64,000 nucleotides of DNA from Cyanobium sp. Cruz CV13-4-11 (GCF_024346055.1 NZ_JAGQCH010000011.1:38039-102038); one strand, 5' to 3'; shown: positions 41,856-51,581, counted from the stretch's first letter. Notes: generated from the letters alone by a model not told the origin. Numbers and translations: made by a program.

Positions 41856-43851
41856 TCGCCGTCCAGGCCGCCAGCACCTCCGCCACCGACCAGGCCTGGG
41901 CCATGCAGCCCCGCGGGGCATGGGGGGCGTCGCCGTCGAAGATCTCGCTGAGGCTGCCCAGCCCCGCCGCGCCCAGGTGATCGGCCATGGGCTCCAGGAA
42001 CGAAAGCGCCAGAGCCGCATCGCCATGCAGCCGGAAATGGGCCCGGGCGAAGGGCCCCAGCCACCAGGCCCACACCGTGCCCTGGTGGTAGGCCCCATCC
42101 CGCCGCTGGGCGTTGCCGCCGTAGTGGCCGCAGTAGTCGGGATCGGCCGGATCCAGCGTGCGCAGCCCGTGGCGCGTCAGCAGCCGCCGGCCACAGAGCG
42201 CCAGGACGCTGGCGGACTGGGCTGGGCTGAGCAGGGGCTCCGGCAGCGACAGGGCCAGCAGCTGGTTGGGCCGCAGCCGGTCATCCGGGCGGCCCGAGGG
42301 GCCGTCGATGACATCAAAACAACAGCCCAGCTCCGGGTTCCAGAAGCGCTGAAAGCCCGCCGCGGCCCGGTCCGCCAGGGCCTGCCAGCGGCCCGGATCG
42401 GCCCCAGTGAGCCGGGAGAAACCGGCCATGGAGAACAGGGCGTTGACCCACAGGGCATTCACCTCCACCGGCTTGCCGTGGCGGGGGGTGATGGCCCGAT
42501 CCCCTGGCTTGGCATCCATCCAGGTGAGCTGGGTTTCCCCCTCCCCGGCGGCCAGCAGCCCGTCGACCGGATCCATGCGGATCCCGAACCAGGTGCCGGA
42601 GATGTGGTGGTCAAGGATCACCTCCAGCTGGGGAAGCAGCTCCCGCACCAGGGCGTCGCTGCCGCTGGCCTGGCGATGCTCCGCCAGGGCCTGGAAGAAC
42701 CACAGCGTGGCGTCCACCGTGTTGTAGGAGCGCCGGTCCAGGGGTTGGTCGGCCCGGTCGGGGAAGCTGTTGGGGATCAGCCCGTGGCTGCCATGGGCGG
42801 CGTAGGTGCGCAGGATGCGCTCGGCCCGGTCGCAGCGGCCCGTCGCCAGGGTGAGCCCCGCCAGGCTGATCATCGTGTCGCGGCCCCAGTCGTTGAACCA
42901 GGGGTAACCGGCGATCAGCGAGGCGCCCTCCGGGCCGCGTTCGACCACGAAGGCATCGGCCGCCAGCACCAGCTGGCGGATCCAGGCGGGTGCCGTCGGC
43001 GCCAGGGCGGGTTGGGCGGCGGCCCAGGAGCGCAGCAGAGCGTCCTCGTGGTCGCGGCGCTCGGCCAGGGCCCGCTGGCCATCGGTGCCGACGTCCCGGC
43101 AGGTGCTGGCCACGACGGTGACGCCCGGGTGGTGATCGCTGAGGGTGACGGTGAGGGTGGCCGCCCGCAGGTGCTCGGCCGTGCTCGCCAGCCCCCGCTC
43201 GGCCTCCGCCGCCAGGGGCACGCCCTCCACCCAGAGCGGCGGCTCCTCCAGGCACCAGTGGCCCCGGTCGCTGAGCAGCACGAACGGCGCCACCGCCAGC
43301 GGCCGCACCTCCACCCCCCTGGCCTGGGGCGCCAACACCAGGTCCAGCTCGGGACGCTCGCCGCCGTGGGGGGAGCGGTGCTGCACAAAGGCCGTCAGGC
43401 GGAGCTGGAGCGGGCCGCCGCGCACCAGCCGGTAGCTCACATGGGTGGTGTTGGCCCCCTGGGCCATCCAGATCCGCTTCTCCAGCAGGGTCTCCCCCCA
43501 GGCGAAACGCCAGCGGGGCACGCTGCCCTCGAGGGCAAAGGACACGATCCGCAGGGGCCCGCAGCCCTCCGGATCCCCATCCACCGACTCCTGCAGCTGG
43601 CTCACCAGCAGGGTGCGCTCCACCGGCGGCGCCAGGGCCGCGATCAGCAGGCCGTGGTAGCTGCGGCTCGGCGCCCCTGACACGGTGCCCAGGGCATACC
43701 CGCCCAGGCCGTTGGTGACCAGCCACTCCCGCTCAGCCGCCAGGCGGGGGTCGCCGCAGATCTCGCTGCCGAAGCTGATCAGGGGCCATGGCCCGGCGCT
43801 GCCGTTCCACACAGAATCCTGGGCCGAAAGGATGGAACCAGGCTGAACCAC
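41821..43851 (-). CDS. Amylo-alpha-1,6-glucosidase / glycogen debranching-type enzyme (GH133-like)
   Basis: The 676-residue protein has the N-terminal beta domain of bacterial debranching-type enzymes ([33 protein letters not shown]). A C-terminal (alpha/alpha)6 barrel follows, with [53 protein letters not shown] and [16 protein letters not shown]. It probably removes alpha-1,6-linked glucose from limit dextrins of glycogen. GTG 43851 is the only reasonable start. It is divergent from the toxin-antitoxin pair with 47 bases between starts, so the two promoters must be closely packed. Confidence 0.9.
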   Translation of the reverse strand: MVQPGSILSAQDSVWNGSAGPWPLISFGSEICGDPRLAAEREWLVTNGLGGYALGTVSGAPSRSYHGLLIAALAPPVERTLLVSQLQESVDGDPEGCGPLRIVSFALEGSVPRWRFAWGETLLEKRIWMAQGANTTHVSYRLVRGGPLQLRLTAFVQHRSPHGGERPELDLVLAPQARGVEVRPLAVAPFVLLSDRGHWCLEEPPLWVEGVPLAAEAERGLASTAEHLRAATLTVTLSDHHPGVTVVASTCRDVGTDGQRALAERRDHEDALLRSWAAAQPALAPTAPAWIRQLVLAADAFVVERGPEGASLIAGYPWFNDWGRDTMISLAGLTLATGRCDRAERILRTYAAHGSHGLIPNSFPDRADQPLDRRSYNTVDATLWFFQALAEHRQASGSDALVRELLPQLEVILDHHISGTWFGIRMDPVDGLLAAGEGETQLTWMDAKPGDRAITPRHGKPVEVNALWVNALFSMAGFSRLTGADPGRWQALADRAAAGFQRFWNPELGCCFDVIDGPSGRPDDRLRPNQLLALSLPEPLLSPAQSASVLALCGRRLLTRHGLRTLDPADPDYCGHYGGNAQRRDGAYHQGTVWAWWLGPFARAHFRLHGDAALALSFLEPMADHLGAAGLGSLSEIFDGDAPHAPRGCMAQAWSVAEVLAAWTAISGETPRAPGR

Positions 43852-43898
43852 CGTGAGTGCCTACAGTGGTGGCAACCTGCAAGCAACCAGCTATACCA

Positions 43899-44120
43899 GT
43901 GCGAACGCTCTACCTGCGCAACGTCCCCGATGACGTGGTTGAGCGGCTTGAACGGCTGGCGGTCGAGGCGGGCCTGCCCCTGAGCTCTTTTGCTGTCAGG
44001 GAACTCGCCGAGGCCTCCCGACGGGCGAACGCGGCGGATCTTCTGGCCGCCCTCCCCGATCTGAAGGTGCCCTCCGACGACATCGTGGCCACCCTCCGTG
44101 CGGAAAGAGACGCCAGGTGA
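43899..44120 (+). CDS. FitA/VapB-like ribbon-helix-helix antitoxin
   Basis: The 73-residue protein MRTLYLRNVPDDVVERLERL has a clear RHH DNA-binding strand and helices, followed by a C-terminal toxin-binding part (ADLLAALPDLKVPSDDIVAT). It should neutralise the adjacent PIN toxin and repress the operon. GTG 43899 aligns with typical FitA-like starts; a GTG at 43857 would add 14 residues unlike the family. The stop overlaps the toxin GTG by four bases (GTGA). Confidence 0.85.
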   Translation: MRTLYLRNVPDDVVERLERLAVEAGLPLSSFAVRELAEASRRANAADLLAALPDLKVPSDDIVATLRAERDAR

Positions 44121-44500
44121 TCGTGGCCGATGCTTCCGCCGTGGTGGCGGCCCTCCTCAACGACGGGCCGGCGCGGCAGAGCCTCTCCTCGCAGCCGGTC
44201 CATGCCCCCCATCTGTTGGATGCGGAGGTGCTTTCGGTGTTGCGGCGCCTGAACCTGGCAGGCCGGCTGGATCAGCACCTCGCCGAGGCGATGATCGAAG
44301 CCCTGGCCCAACTCGGGATCCGGCGCCATGGCGGCACCGAACTGTTGTTTCGGATCTGGGGTCTGAGGGGAAACCTCACCGCCTATGACGCCTCCTACGT
44401 GGCCCTGGCGGAATCGCTCGCCTGCCCCCTGCTGAGTGCGGATCGAAGACTGGCCAGGGCGGCAGGACCCTTGTGCGCGATTCACCTGGTGCCTGGATGA
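44117..44500 (+). CDS. VapC-like PIN-domain toxin
   Basis: This is a predicted Mg2+-dependent RNase of 127 residues. All four PIN acidic positions are present: Asp5 (VADASAVVAALL), Glu37 (LLDAEVLSVLRRL), Asp91 (AYDASYVALAES) and Asp109 (LLSADRRLARA), so the toxin looks intact. Translation is coupled to the antitoxin by GTGA overlap. A small GC-rich hairpin follows 13 bases after the stop. Confidence 0.9.
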   Translation: MIVADASAVVAALLNDGPARQSLSSQPVHAPHLLDAEVLSVLRRLNLAGRLDQHLAEAMIEALAQLGIRRHGGTELLFRIWGLRGNLTAYDASYVALAESLACPLLSADRRLARAAGPLCAIHLVPG

Positions 44501-44512
44501 GCCCTGCCGCCG

Positions 44513-44528
44513 CGGGACATTTGTCCCG
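44513..44528 (+). terminator. Compact hairpin after the vapC-like gene
   Basis: CGGGACA (44513-44519) pairs with TGTCCCG (44522-44528) around a two-base loop, just past the toxin stop. There is no U-run. It could be a terminator or mRNA end structure. Confidence 0.4.
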
Positions 44529-45131
44529 GAGGCTCCAGAGGGGGCCGCAGAAGTGACTCCCTCCTGGAAACGGTTTCAATCGAGCCATCTCTCCGTTCGA
44601 CGCGTAAACTGCAGCAGTCCCGTCAGCAGTCCCGTCAGCAGTTCTGGAAGCAACCGAGAATAGCCAATAGCTCCATCTTATTGTATAGAATGTAATGAGG
44701 CTGGTCACTCGCCATGGCAGACCCAGGTTCAAGACAGCTTTTCGAATCAGGCGAACAGAGCATCTTTCGAGAGCTAGATGCTGAGTACATGAAATGATGT
44801 GAGGCCGCGGGAGTCGTCTGCAGTCGATAGGACTTCGCCCTGAAATGGCTTGGTCAATGCACCGGCAAATGTGAATTCCTCAGCCAAGAGTATGTCTCCG
44901 CAGCTTCTCACCTGCCTGCAAGAGTACACACTCAAAGCTGATGGGCCAACAAAAGTTGGAACAACCTGGTGGCACTCCACACCCACGAAGCCTGGTATTT
45001 GGCCCTGGCGCTTCGGCACGGTGCGGCGCTGATGAATCGCGGATAGACCGCTGGCGAAGGCCGTCCGGTTTCAGGACTGTCGCGTCTCAAGCCTCCGCAA
45101 TGTCCACTGTGGAGACAGCAGCGACTCCCCC
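44529..45131. other. Spacer with no supported gene
   Basis: About 600 bases of lower-GC DNA lie between the toxin gene and the broken membrane ORF. A minus-strand frame at 44774-45019 gives a protein-like but unrecognised sequence (GDILLAEEFTFAGALTKPFQ) without ribosome-binding site or family match. The region may hold decayed accessory genes. Confidence 0.45.
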
Positions 45132-45300
45132 TTGAGCTTTCTCGAGCCCACCAATCTGCTGCTGCTGGCCTGCGCCCTCCTCTACGGCCTGATGGGGGAA
45201 TGGATTGTTGCTCGCCGGCATCGGCCTGGGGTTGTGGCTGCTGCTGATGGCGTTCCCCGCCCTGCTGGTGGCCGGCCTGCTGAACCGCCAACTCACCTGA
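45132..45300 (+). pseudogene. Frameshifted small membrane protein remnant
   Basis: The first frame reads SFLEPTNLLLLACALLYGLM from TTG 45132. Beyond the GGGGG run near 45195 the hydrophobic sequence resumes in another frame (NGLLLAGIGLGLWLLLMAFP, then ALLVAGLLNRQLT) and stops at 45300. Joined, they would make a two-helix protein of about 56 residues. A one-base change in the G run is the simplest explanation. No family is recognised, and a sequencing error cannot be excluded. Confidence 0.5.
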
Positions 45301-45340
45301 ACCCGCCAGCATCGGCAGGCTCGGTCACCGTTCGTTGGTG

Positions 45341-45403
45341 GCTGCTGAAAACAGCAGCGCGGAGCAGCAGCCTTGCTGCATAAGCCATGACCTTATGCAG
45401 CAA
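45341..45403 (+). promoter_or_regulatory. Two consecutive strong hairpins upstream of the radical SAM gene
   Basis: GCTGCTG (45341-45347) pairs with CAGCAGC (45352-45358) around AAAA. TTGCTGCATAAG (45373-45384) pairs perfectly with CTTATGCAGCAA (45392-45403) around a 7-base loop. The second hairpin ends 38 bases before the downstream ATG. Neither is followed by a U-run, so they may be a leader or operator structure rather than ordinary terminators. Confidence 0.55.
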
Positions 45404-45441
45404 ATCCTCAGCCATTGGAATGGAGCAGGGAGGTTTCGTGT

Positions 45442-47100
45442 ATGTTACGCTACATCTGGTTAATTCTGCTGATACTCAGCACCAGAAAAGGGTACCAGCG
45501 CTTGAATGTTCTGCTTGTTTACCCAGAATTCCCGAAAACATTTTGGAGCTACGAAAAGATTCTTGAGCTGGTGAACCGCAAGGTTCTGCTGCCGCCACTC
45601 GGGCTGGTCACCGTAGCCGCCATTCTTCCCCAGGATTGGAACTTCAAGCTGGTGGACGTCAATATCAGGCCAGTCTCCGATCAGGAGTGGCTTTGGGCCG
45701 ATCTCGTGATCATGTCGGCCATGATCGTCCAGAAAGACGACATCGTCCGCCAGATCAATCTGGCCAAGCGCCATGGCAAGCCCGTGGCCGTCGGGGGACC
45801 CTACCCAAGCTCCACACCCGAAGAACTGGTGGCCGCTGGGGCCGACTACCTGATCCTCGATGAAGGGGAGATCACCCTGCCCCTGTTCGTTGAGGCCTGG
45901 CAACGGGGCGAAACAGGCGGCCGCTTCAGCTCCGATGGCGTCAAGCCGGATGTGTCCACCACACCCATCCCCCGCTACGACCTGCTCGAGCTCAGTGCCT
46001 ACGACTCAATGAGTGTGCAGTTCTCGCGCGGCTGTCCTTTTCAGTGCGAATTCTGCGACATCATCGTGCTCTATGGCCGCAAGCCACGCACCAAGACGCC
46101 GGACCAACTCATCGGCGAACTCAACTGCCTCTTCGACATCGGCTGGCGCGGTGGGGTGTTCATGGTGGATGACAACTTCATCGGCAATAAGCGCAACGTC
46201 AAGCGGATGCTCACGGTGCTTGAGCAATGGCAGAAGGTCCATGGTTATCCCTTCCGCTTCGATACCGAGGCCTCCCTTGATCTGGCTGACGATCAGGAAC
46301 TCATCGACCAGATGCTGGCGTGCAACTTTGCCGCCGTCTTCATGGGCATCGAGACGCCGGACACCGACAGCCTCGCAGCCACGATGAAGTTCCAGAACAC
46401 GCGCTCACCCCTGCTCGAATCTGTCGACAGGGTGACCCGCTCCGGCCTGAGGGTGATCGCGGGATTCATCATCGGCTTTGATGGCGAAAAGGAGGGCGCC
46501 GGCCAGCGGATCGTGGCCTTCTCGGAGGCCGCAGCGATCCCCACAACCACCTTCGCGATGTTGCAGGCTCTGCCCCATACGGCCCTGTGGCACAGACTGG
46601 AAAAGGAAGGGCGGCTGATCGACAAGGTCGGCAACATCAACCAGACCACCCTGATGAACTTCGTACCGACCCGGCCGGTGGAAGACATTGCCAAGGAGTA
46701 TGTGGAGGCCTTCTGCCAACTATACGAACCTCATCGGTATCTCGATCGAGTTCATCGCTACTTTCTGAAACTCGGCCCCCCCAGGGTGAGGAGCGCCTTC
46801 AAGCTTCCCGAACGCGCAGTGGTCCGCGCATTGCTGATCGTCTGCTGGCGACAAGGCCTTAAACGCTCCACACGCTGGGCCTTCTGGCACCACCTGTTCC
46901 ACATCCTCTGGGCCAATCCCAAGGTGGCGGAGCAATACCTCGCCGTCTGCGCCCACAACGAGCATTTCATGGACTATCGGGACATCGTGCGGCTGCAGAT
47001 TGAGAATCAGTTGGCCGCCTATGGCCACCAACAGGCACAGGCTCGCCAGGCGCTGATCGATCGTCCTCGTATCGAGAACGCGACAGTGACATCCCCGTGA
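45442..47100 (+). CDS. B12-binding-domain radical SAM enzyme with DUF4070-like C-terminus
   Basis: The protein has a cobalamin-binding-like Rossmann domain (VLLVYPEFPKTFWSYEKILE, VAVGGPYPSSTPEELVAAGA, DYLILDEGEITLPLF). A radical SAM core follows with C198-x3-C202-x2-C205 (RGCPFQCEFCDI) and VFMVDDNFIGNKRNVKRML. The C-terminal 150 residues (TLMNFVPTRPVEDIAKEYVE) match what I recall as DUF4070. The reaction is unknown; some relatives act on hopanoids or lipids, but many are uncharacterised. ATG 45442 is preceded at eight bases by GGGAGG, favouring an extra hydrophobic 20-residue N-terminus (MLRYIWLILLILSTRKGYQR). A TTG at 45502 would match the usual family start. Confidence 0.85.
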   Translation: MLRYIWLILLILSTRKGYQRLNVLLVYPEFPKTFWSYEKILELVNRKVLLPPLGLVTVAAILPQDWNFKLVDVNIRPVSDQEWLWADLVIMSAMIVQKDDIVRQINLAKRHGKPVAVGGPYPSSTPEELVAAGADYLILDEGEITLPLFVEAWQRGETGGRFSSDGVKPDVSTTPIPRYDLLELSAYDSMSVQFSRGCPFQCEFCDIIVLYGRKPRTKTPDQLIGELNCLFDIGWRGGVFMVDDNFIGNKRNVKRMLTVLEQWQKVHGYPFRFDTEASLDLADDQELIDQMLACNFAAVFMGIETPDTDSLAATMKFQNTRSPLLESVDRVTRSGLRVIAGFIIGFDGEKEGAGQRIVAFSEAAAIPTTTFAMLQALPHTALWHRLEKEGRLIDKVGNINQTTLMNFVPTRPVEDIAKEYVEAFCQLYEPHRYLDRVHRYFLKLGPPRVRSAFKLPERAVVRALLIVCWRQGLKRSTRWAFWHHLFHILWANPKVAEQYLAVCAHNEHFMDYRDIVRLQIENQLAAYGHQQAQARQALIDRPRIENATVTSP

Positions 47101-47144
47101 CATCGCCGTGAAGAGGGACCGGTTCGGTGCCGACGGTTGGGAGC

Positions 47145-48863
47145 TCAGGCCGCCCGTTTGAGCTTGGTGGGTTCGCTCGTGTCCGCGAGGCCCAGGAGGC
47201 TGGCGGCGTAGCTGTGGGCCTCGCCGGAATCGCCGCCGGCCAGTTCCGCCAGCTCCGCCTGGCGCTCGTGAGTGTCCCGCAGGTGGGACACCCGCGTGTG
47301 GGTGAGGCCGGCCTCAACGCTCTTGCTGACCCGGAAGTGGTGCTGGGCCGCGGCGGCCACCAGGGGCTGGTGGGTGATGCAGAACACCTGGCGCTGCTCC
47401 GCCAGCCGCCGCAGCAGCTGGGCCATGGCACCGCTGACGCGCCCGCTCACGCCCGCATCGATCTCATCGAAGAGCAGCGTGACGTGGGGGTCGGCTGCCG
47501 CCAGGCAGGTTTTCAGGGCCAGCAGGAAGCGGCTCATCTCGCCGCCCGAGGCCACCTCCGCCAGGGGCGCCGTGGGCTGACCCGGGTTGGCGGAGAACAG
47601 GAACTGCACCGCATCGGCCCCCTCCTCGCCGGGCTCGGCGGCACTGATGGCCACGGCGAAGCGCACGTTGGCCAGGCCCATGGGCCGCAGAGCCGCCATC
47701 AGCTGCTCCTCGAGGCGCCGGGCGGCGGCGGTGCGTCCCTGTGTGAGCAGGGCATTGGCCCGATCACGCCCCTTGCGGGCAGCGGCTTCGGCAGCCTCCA
47801 GGCCCGCCAGGGCAGCCTCGGCATCCGCCCCGGCCAGCTGCTCCCGCAGGCTGTCGCGCCGAGCGATCAGTTCGGGCAGGGTCTGGCCGTGACGGCGCTC
47901 CAGGGCCTTGAGCTGGGCCATGCGCTCCTGCAGCAGGGCCAGGCTCTCCGGATCGCTCTCCAGCAGGGAGCCGTAGCGATCCAGATCCCTGGCCAGGTCC
48001 TGCAGCCCGGCCAGGGCATCGGCGCAGGCCCCGTGCAGGGCCACCACGCCGGCGTCGAGTGCGGCCATGGTCTGCAGCTCCTGGTCGCAGGCCGCCAGGT
48101 GGTCGAGCACCGACGGGGCGGCCTCAGCCCCCTCCACCAGCCGGCCGATCAGGGCCATCACGCCCTGCTGCAGCCGCACCGCGTGGGCCAGGCGGTCCTG
48201 CTCCCCCTGCAGCCGCTGGCGTTCGGCGGGATCCTCCAGCGCCGCGGCCTCCAGCTCCGCCAGCAGTTCCTCCTGGCGGTCCCGCGCCAGGACGAAGCGC
48301 TCCCGGTCGGCGCGGGCCCGCGCCAGGGCGTCGGCCTCCCCCTTCCACTGCAGCCAGGCGGAGCGGGTGGCCTCGAGGGCCGCGGCCAGGCCCTCCCCGG
48401 CGAAGCGATCCAGCCAGCGGCGCTGCTGGCCAGGGCGGCCCAGCTGCTGGGTCTGGCCCTGCACGGTGAGATCGAGCAGCAGGGGCCGCAGTTCCAGCAC
48501 CTGGCCGCGGCCCACCACCACGCCGTTGAGCCGGTGGCGGCTGCTGATCCGGCCCTCCTGCAGGCGCCAGTCACGGCTGAGCAGCAGCTCGCCCTCCTCG
48601 GCCTCCAGCTCCTGGCGCTCCAGCCAGTCGCGCACCGGGGGAGACAGGCTGAAGCTGGCCTCGATGCGGCCCCGCTCGGTGCCACGGCGCAGCAGACGGG
48701 CCCCCTGGCTGCCCTGGGCGCCGCCGAGCAGGGCATCGAGGGCATCGAGCAGGATCGACTTGCCGGCACCGGTCTCGCCGGTGAGCACGGTGAACCCGGT
48801 CGAGAACGCCAGCTCCAGCCGCTCGATCAGGGCGATGTTCTCGAGGCGCAGACCCGTGAGCAC
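47145..48863 (-). CDS. recN: DNA repair protein RecN
   Basis: This SMC-like ATPase acts in double-strand break repair. The 572-residue protein starts LRLENIALIERLELAFSTGF with Walker A GETGAGKSILLDAL, then a long coiled-coil region (residues about 150-360). The C-terminal half carries the signature ASGGEMSRFLLALKTC and Walker B TLLFDEIDAGVSG, then CITHQPLVAAAAQHHFRVSK. GTG 48863 is the start. It is divergent from the UbiB-type kinase gene. Confidence 0.95.
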   Translation of the reverse strand: MLTGLRLENIALIERLELAFSTGFTVLTGETGAGKSILLDALDALLGGAQGSQGARLLRRGTERGRIEASFSLSPPVRDWLERQELEAEEGELLLSRDWRLQEGRISSRHRLNGVVVGRGQVLELRPLLLDLTVQGQTQQLGRPGQQRRWLDRFAGEGLAAALEATRSAWLQWKGEADALARARADRERFVLARDRQEELLAELEAAALEDPAERQRLQGEQDRLAHAVRLQQGVMALIGRLVEGAEAAPSVLDHLAACDQELQTMAALDAGVVALHGACADALAGLQDLARDLDRYGSLLESDPESLALLQERMAQLKALERRHGQTLPELIARRDSLREQLAGADAEAALAGLEAAEAAARKGRDRANALLTQGRTAAARRLEEQLMAALRPMGLANVRFAVAISAAEPGEEGADAVQFLFSANPGQPTAPLAEVASGGEMSRFLLALKTCLAAADPHVTLLFDEIDAGVSGRVSGAMAQLLRRLAEQRQVFCITHQPLVAAAAQHHFRVSKSVEAGLTHTRVSHLRDTHERQAELAELAGGDSGEAHSYAASLLGLADTSEPTKLKRAA

Positions 48864-48967
48864 CCAGGCCTCCGGTGAGCGATCGGTACGTGGCCCGACC
48901 GTAGCGGCTGTGACTTTCGTTTAGAAGGGGGTTTCGCCTGCCGGCGCCACGGCGGTGCCTCCAAGCC

Positions 48968-50920
48968 ATGGTTTCCTCCCCCCCAGCCCCCGCCGCGACC
49001 CCCGAGCGCCTGACCGCCACCGTCGAGATGGGCATCGAGATGGGGGACTTCCTGGAGGCAGCCGGCCTGCTCAGCTACGACCCGGCCGCCATCACCCGCA
49101 TCTACGCCGGCCACCCGATGCGCCTGGTGCGGCGGGTCTGGCAGACGCTCGTGCCGATCGGCCTCTATCTGCTCGGGGTGGGCGTCGACAAGATCACCGG
49201 CCAGCTGGCCAACCCCGGCCGGGCGCGGCAACGGGCCCGGGAGTGCGCCGAACTGCTGGTGGCCCTGGGGCCTGCCTTCATCAAGGCCGGCCAGGCCCTC
49301 TCCACCCGTCCGGACATCATTCCGCCGGTGCTGCTCGAGGAGCTGGCCCAGCTGCAGGACCAGCTGCCGGGCTTCGACAGTTCCCTGGCCATGGCCTGCA
49401 TCGAGGAGGACCTGCAGGCGCCGGTTGAAACGATCTTCGCCGCGCTGGAGAAGGAACCGATTTCCGCCGCCTCCCTCGGGCAGGTGCACCGGGGGGTGTT
49501 GATGGGCGGCGAACGGGTGGCGGTGAAGGTGCAGCGGCCGGGATTGCGGGAGCAGATCACCCTCGACCTCTACATCGTCCGCAACATCGCCGCCTGGCTG
49601 AACCGGAATGTGGGGCTGATCAAGAGCGATCTGGTGGGGCTGATCGATGAACTCGGCAAGCGGGTCTTCGAGGAGATGGACTACATCAACGAGGCCACCA
49701 ACGCCGAAACCTTCGCCCGCCTGCACAGCCATAACCCCCGCATCGCCGTCCCCGCCATCTACCGCCAGGCCACCAGCCGCCGGGTGCTGACGATGGAGTG
49801 GATCGACGGGGTCAAGCTCACCAACCTGGACGCGGTGCGCGCCCTCGGGGTCGACCCCGACAAGATGGTGGAGGTGGGGGTGAACTGCAGCCTGCAGCAG
49901 CTGCTGGAGCATGGGTTCTTCCACGCCGATCCCCACCCCGGCAACCTGCTGGCCCTTGCCGACGGGCGGCTGGCCTACCTGGATTTCGGCATGATGAGCG
50001 AGGTGTCGCGGGAAGCGCGCACCGGCCTGATCGAGGCGGTGGTGCACCTGGTGAACCGCAACTTCGGGGCGCTCTCCAAGGACTTCGTGCAGCTCGGCTT
50101 CCTGGGCGAGGCGGTGGATCTCGAACCGATCGTGCCGGCCTTTGAAACGGTGTTCGGCCAGGCCCTGGAGATGGGCGTCAGCCGCATGGATTTCAAGGCG
50201 GTCACCGACGACCTCTCCGGGGTGATGTACCGCTTCCCCTTCCAGGTGCCGCCGTACTACGCCCTGATCATCCGCTCGCTGGTGACCCTCGAAGGCATCG
50301 CCCTGAGTGTCGACCCGGACTTCAAGATTCTCGGCGCCGCCTACCCCTACTTCGCCCGCCGGCTGATGGAGGATCCCGATCCGGAGCTGCGCCGCAGCCT
50401 GCGGGAGATGCTCTACGACGGCGATGAATTCCGCTGGCAGCGGCTCGAAAGCCTGGTGGCCAGCGCCTCACTCCAGGAACAGCTCGACCTCGACGGCCTG
50501 CTCGACCAGGTGCTCGATTTCCTCTTCTCCCCCACCGGCGGCCTGCTGCGCCAGCAGCTCGTCGATGCGCTGGTGCAGCAGATGGATGCCCTGGCCTGGA
50601 ACACCACCCTGCGGCTGGGCCGGCGGCTGCCGAGCCGCTTCCTGCCGCCGGGCCTGCGGGCCCTGCCCCCCACACCGGCGACCCCACCGCTGCTGGACCT
50701 CGAACCGATCCAGCAATTGCTGGCGATCCTGCGCGACCTGCCCGGCTTCGAGCCGTCCCTGCTGCTGAAGCGTCTGCCGCGGGTGCTGGGGGAGCCAGAT
50801 CTGCGTCGCATGGGACTGCAGGTGGCCAAGGGTCTGGCGGAGCGGGGGCTGGTGCACCTGCTGCGGGATGTGCTGGTGACACCGGCGGTGCGCCAGGCGG
50901 CCGGTGTCTCCGGCGCCTGA
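48968..50920 (+). CDS. AarF/UbiB (ABC1) family atypical kinase
   Basis: This 650-residue ABC1-type protein kinase-like enzyme is associated with quinone synthesis or thylakoid membrane lipid metabolism. It has the ABC1-specific KxGQ motif in FIKAGQALSTRPDI, the Ala-rich loop ISAASLGQVHRG, the lysine of VAVKVQRPGLREQI, EEMDYINEATNAE, HADPHPGNLLALA and the metal-binding LDFGMMSEVSREA. The C-terminal 120 residues are amphipathic and probably membrane-associated. Substrate is unknown. It precedes the DUF1400 gene by 36 bases. Confidence 0.93.
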   Translation: MVSSPPAPAATPERLTATVEMGIEMGDFLEAAGLLSYDPAAITRIYAGHPMRLVRRVWQTLVPIGLYLLGVGVDKITGQLANPGRARQRARECAELLVALGPAFIKAGQALSTRPDIIPPVLLEELAQLQDQLPGFDSSLAMACIEEDLQAPVETIFAALEKEPISAASLGQVHRGVLMGGERVAVKVQRPGLREQITLDLYIVRNIAAWLNRNVGLIKSDLVGLIDELGKRVFEEMDYINEATNAETFARLHSHNPRIAVPAIYRQATSRRVLTMEWIDGVKLTNLDAVRALGVDPDKMVEVGVNCSLQQLLEHGFFHADPHPGNLLALADGRLAYLDFGMMSEVSREARTGLIEAVVHLVNRNFGALSKDFVQLGFLGEAVDLEPIVPAFETVFGQALEMGVSRMDFKAVTDDLSGVMYRFPFQVPPYYALIIRSLVTLEGIALSVDPDFKILGAAYPYFARRLMEDPDPELRRSLREMLYDGDEFRWQRLESLVASASLQEQLDLDGLLDQVLDFLFSPTGGLLRQQLVDALVQQMDALAWNTTLRLGRRLPSRFLPPGLRALPPTPATPPLLDLEPIQQLLAILRDLPGFEPSLLLKRLPRVLGEPDLRRMGLQVAKGLAERGLVHLLRDVLVTPAVRQAAGVSGA

Positions 50921-50956
50921 GATCCGTAGAGTCGGGTCAATGAAAGGGAGTCATCT

Positions 50957-51559
50957 GTGAACAAGCGGCGAAGGCTTGTGGCCGCTGTGCTGGGTCTGGG
51001 ACTGTGCTGGTCGACTCCCGCGGCCTTCGCCACCGAGAATCTGGTGTTCACCAGCGGCGCCTTCCGACGCTCGATCCCCGTGGCGGATCTGGAGCACTTG
51101 GCCACCACCGGCGAGGCCAGAGGTCTTCTGGGGGATGTGCTGCGCCTCGGCCGCCAGAACCCGAAGGACGTCAGCAAGCTGCTGAATGAATCGGTACAGC
51201 TGCCGATCGTTCTGATGAGCCGCCTGCTCAACACCCGCATCGGCGAGGCGATCCTGGCCCGCCTGGCCCGGATCCTGTTCCCCCTGAGGGCCCCGGAGGC
51301 CGGCGTGCCCGCCCTGCGCGCCGCCATGGTGCTGGGTACCTACGAAGGCAAGGGGTCGCTTTCGGCGATCAGCTTCCTGCGGGCCTACCCGACCCGGGAA
51401 CTGGAGGTGAGCATTCCGGCCCTGCTGGGTCTGATCTCCAAGGCGTCCTCGATCAGCGAGCTGGTGCGCTTCTTCTCCGAATCCCCCCTCGACGGCCTGC
51501 GGGGCAACGAGCCCCAGGCGGCCCCCGCCACGCCGGCCCCGACCAAACCCGCCCCCTGA
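50957..51559 (+). CDS. Exported DUF1400 (alpha/beta-hydrolase-associated) protein
   Basis: The 200-residue precursor has a signal peptide (VAAVLGLGLCWSTPAAFATE) probably cleaved after AFA. The mature part VFTSGAFRRSIPVADLEHLA and LLNTRIGEAILARLARILFP match the DUF1400 domain found before alpha/beta hydrolase domains in cyanobacteria, but no hydrolase domain follows here. The Pro/Ala-rich C-terminus (EPQAAPATPAPTKPAP) is low complexity. GTG 50957 has GGGAG upstream. It is likely periplasmic or lumenal; function unknown. Confidence 0.8.
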   Translation: MNKRRRLVAAVLGLGLCWSTPAAFATENLVFTSGAFRRSIPVADLEHLATTGEARGLLGDVLRLGRQNPKDVSKLLNESVQLPIVLMSRLLNTRIGEAILARLARILFPLRAPEAGVPALRAAMVLGTYEGKGSLSAISFLRAYPTRELEVSIPALLGLISKASSISELVRFFSESPLDGLRGNEPQAAPATPAPTKPAP

Positions 51560-51581
51560 CGTCCCAGACCGGAGCCTTACA

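Noticed and set aside
43892..43897. TATACC as a -10 element for the antitoxin gene
   Set aside because: It lies one base before the GTG start, so transcription would begin inside the gene; no -35 partner was found.
44774..45019. Minus-strand 81-codon ORF in the spacer after the vapC-like gene
   Set aside because: There is no ribosome-binding site, no recognised family and only a GTG start; it is kept as part of the unassigned spacer.
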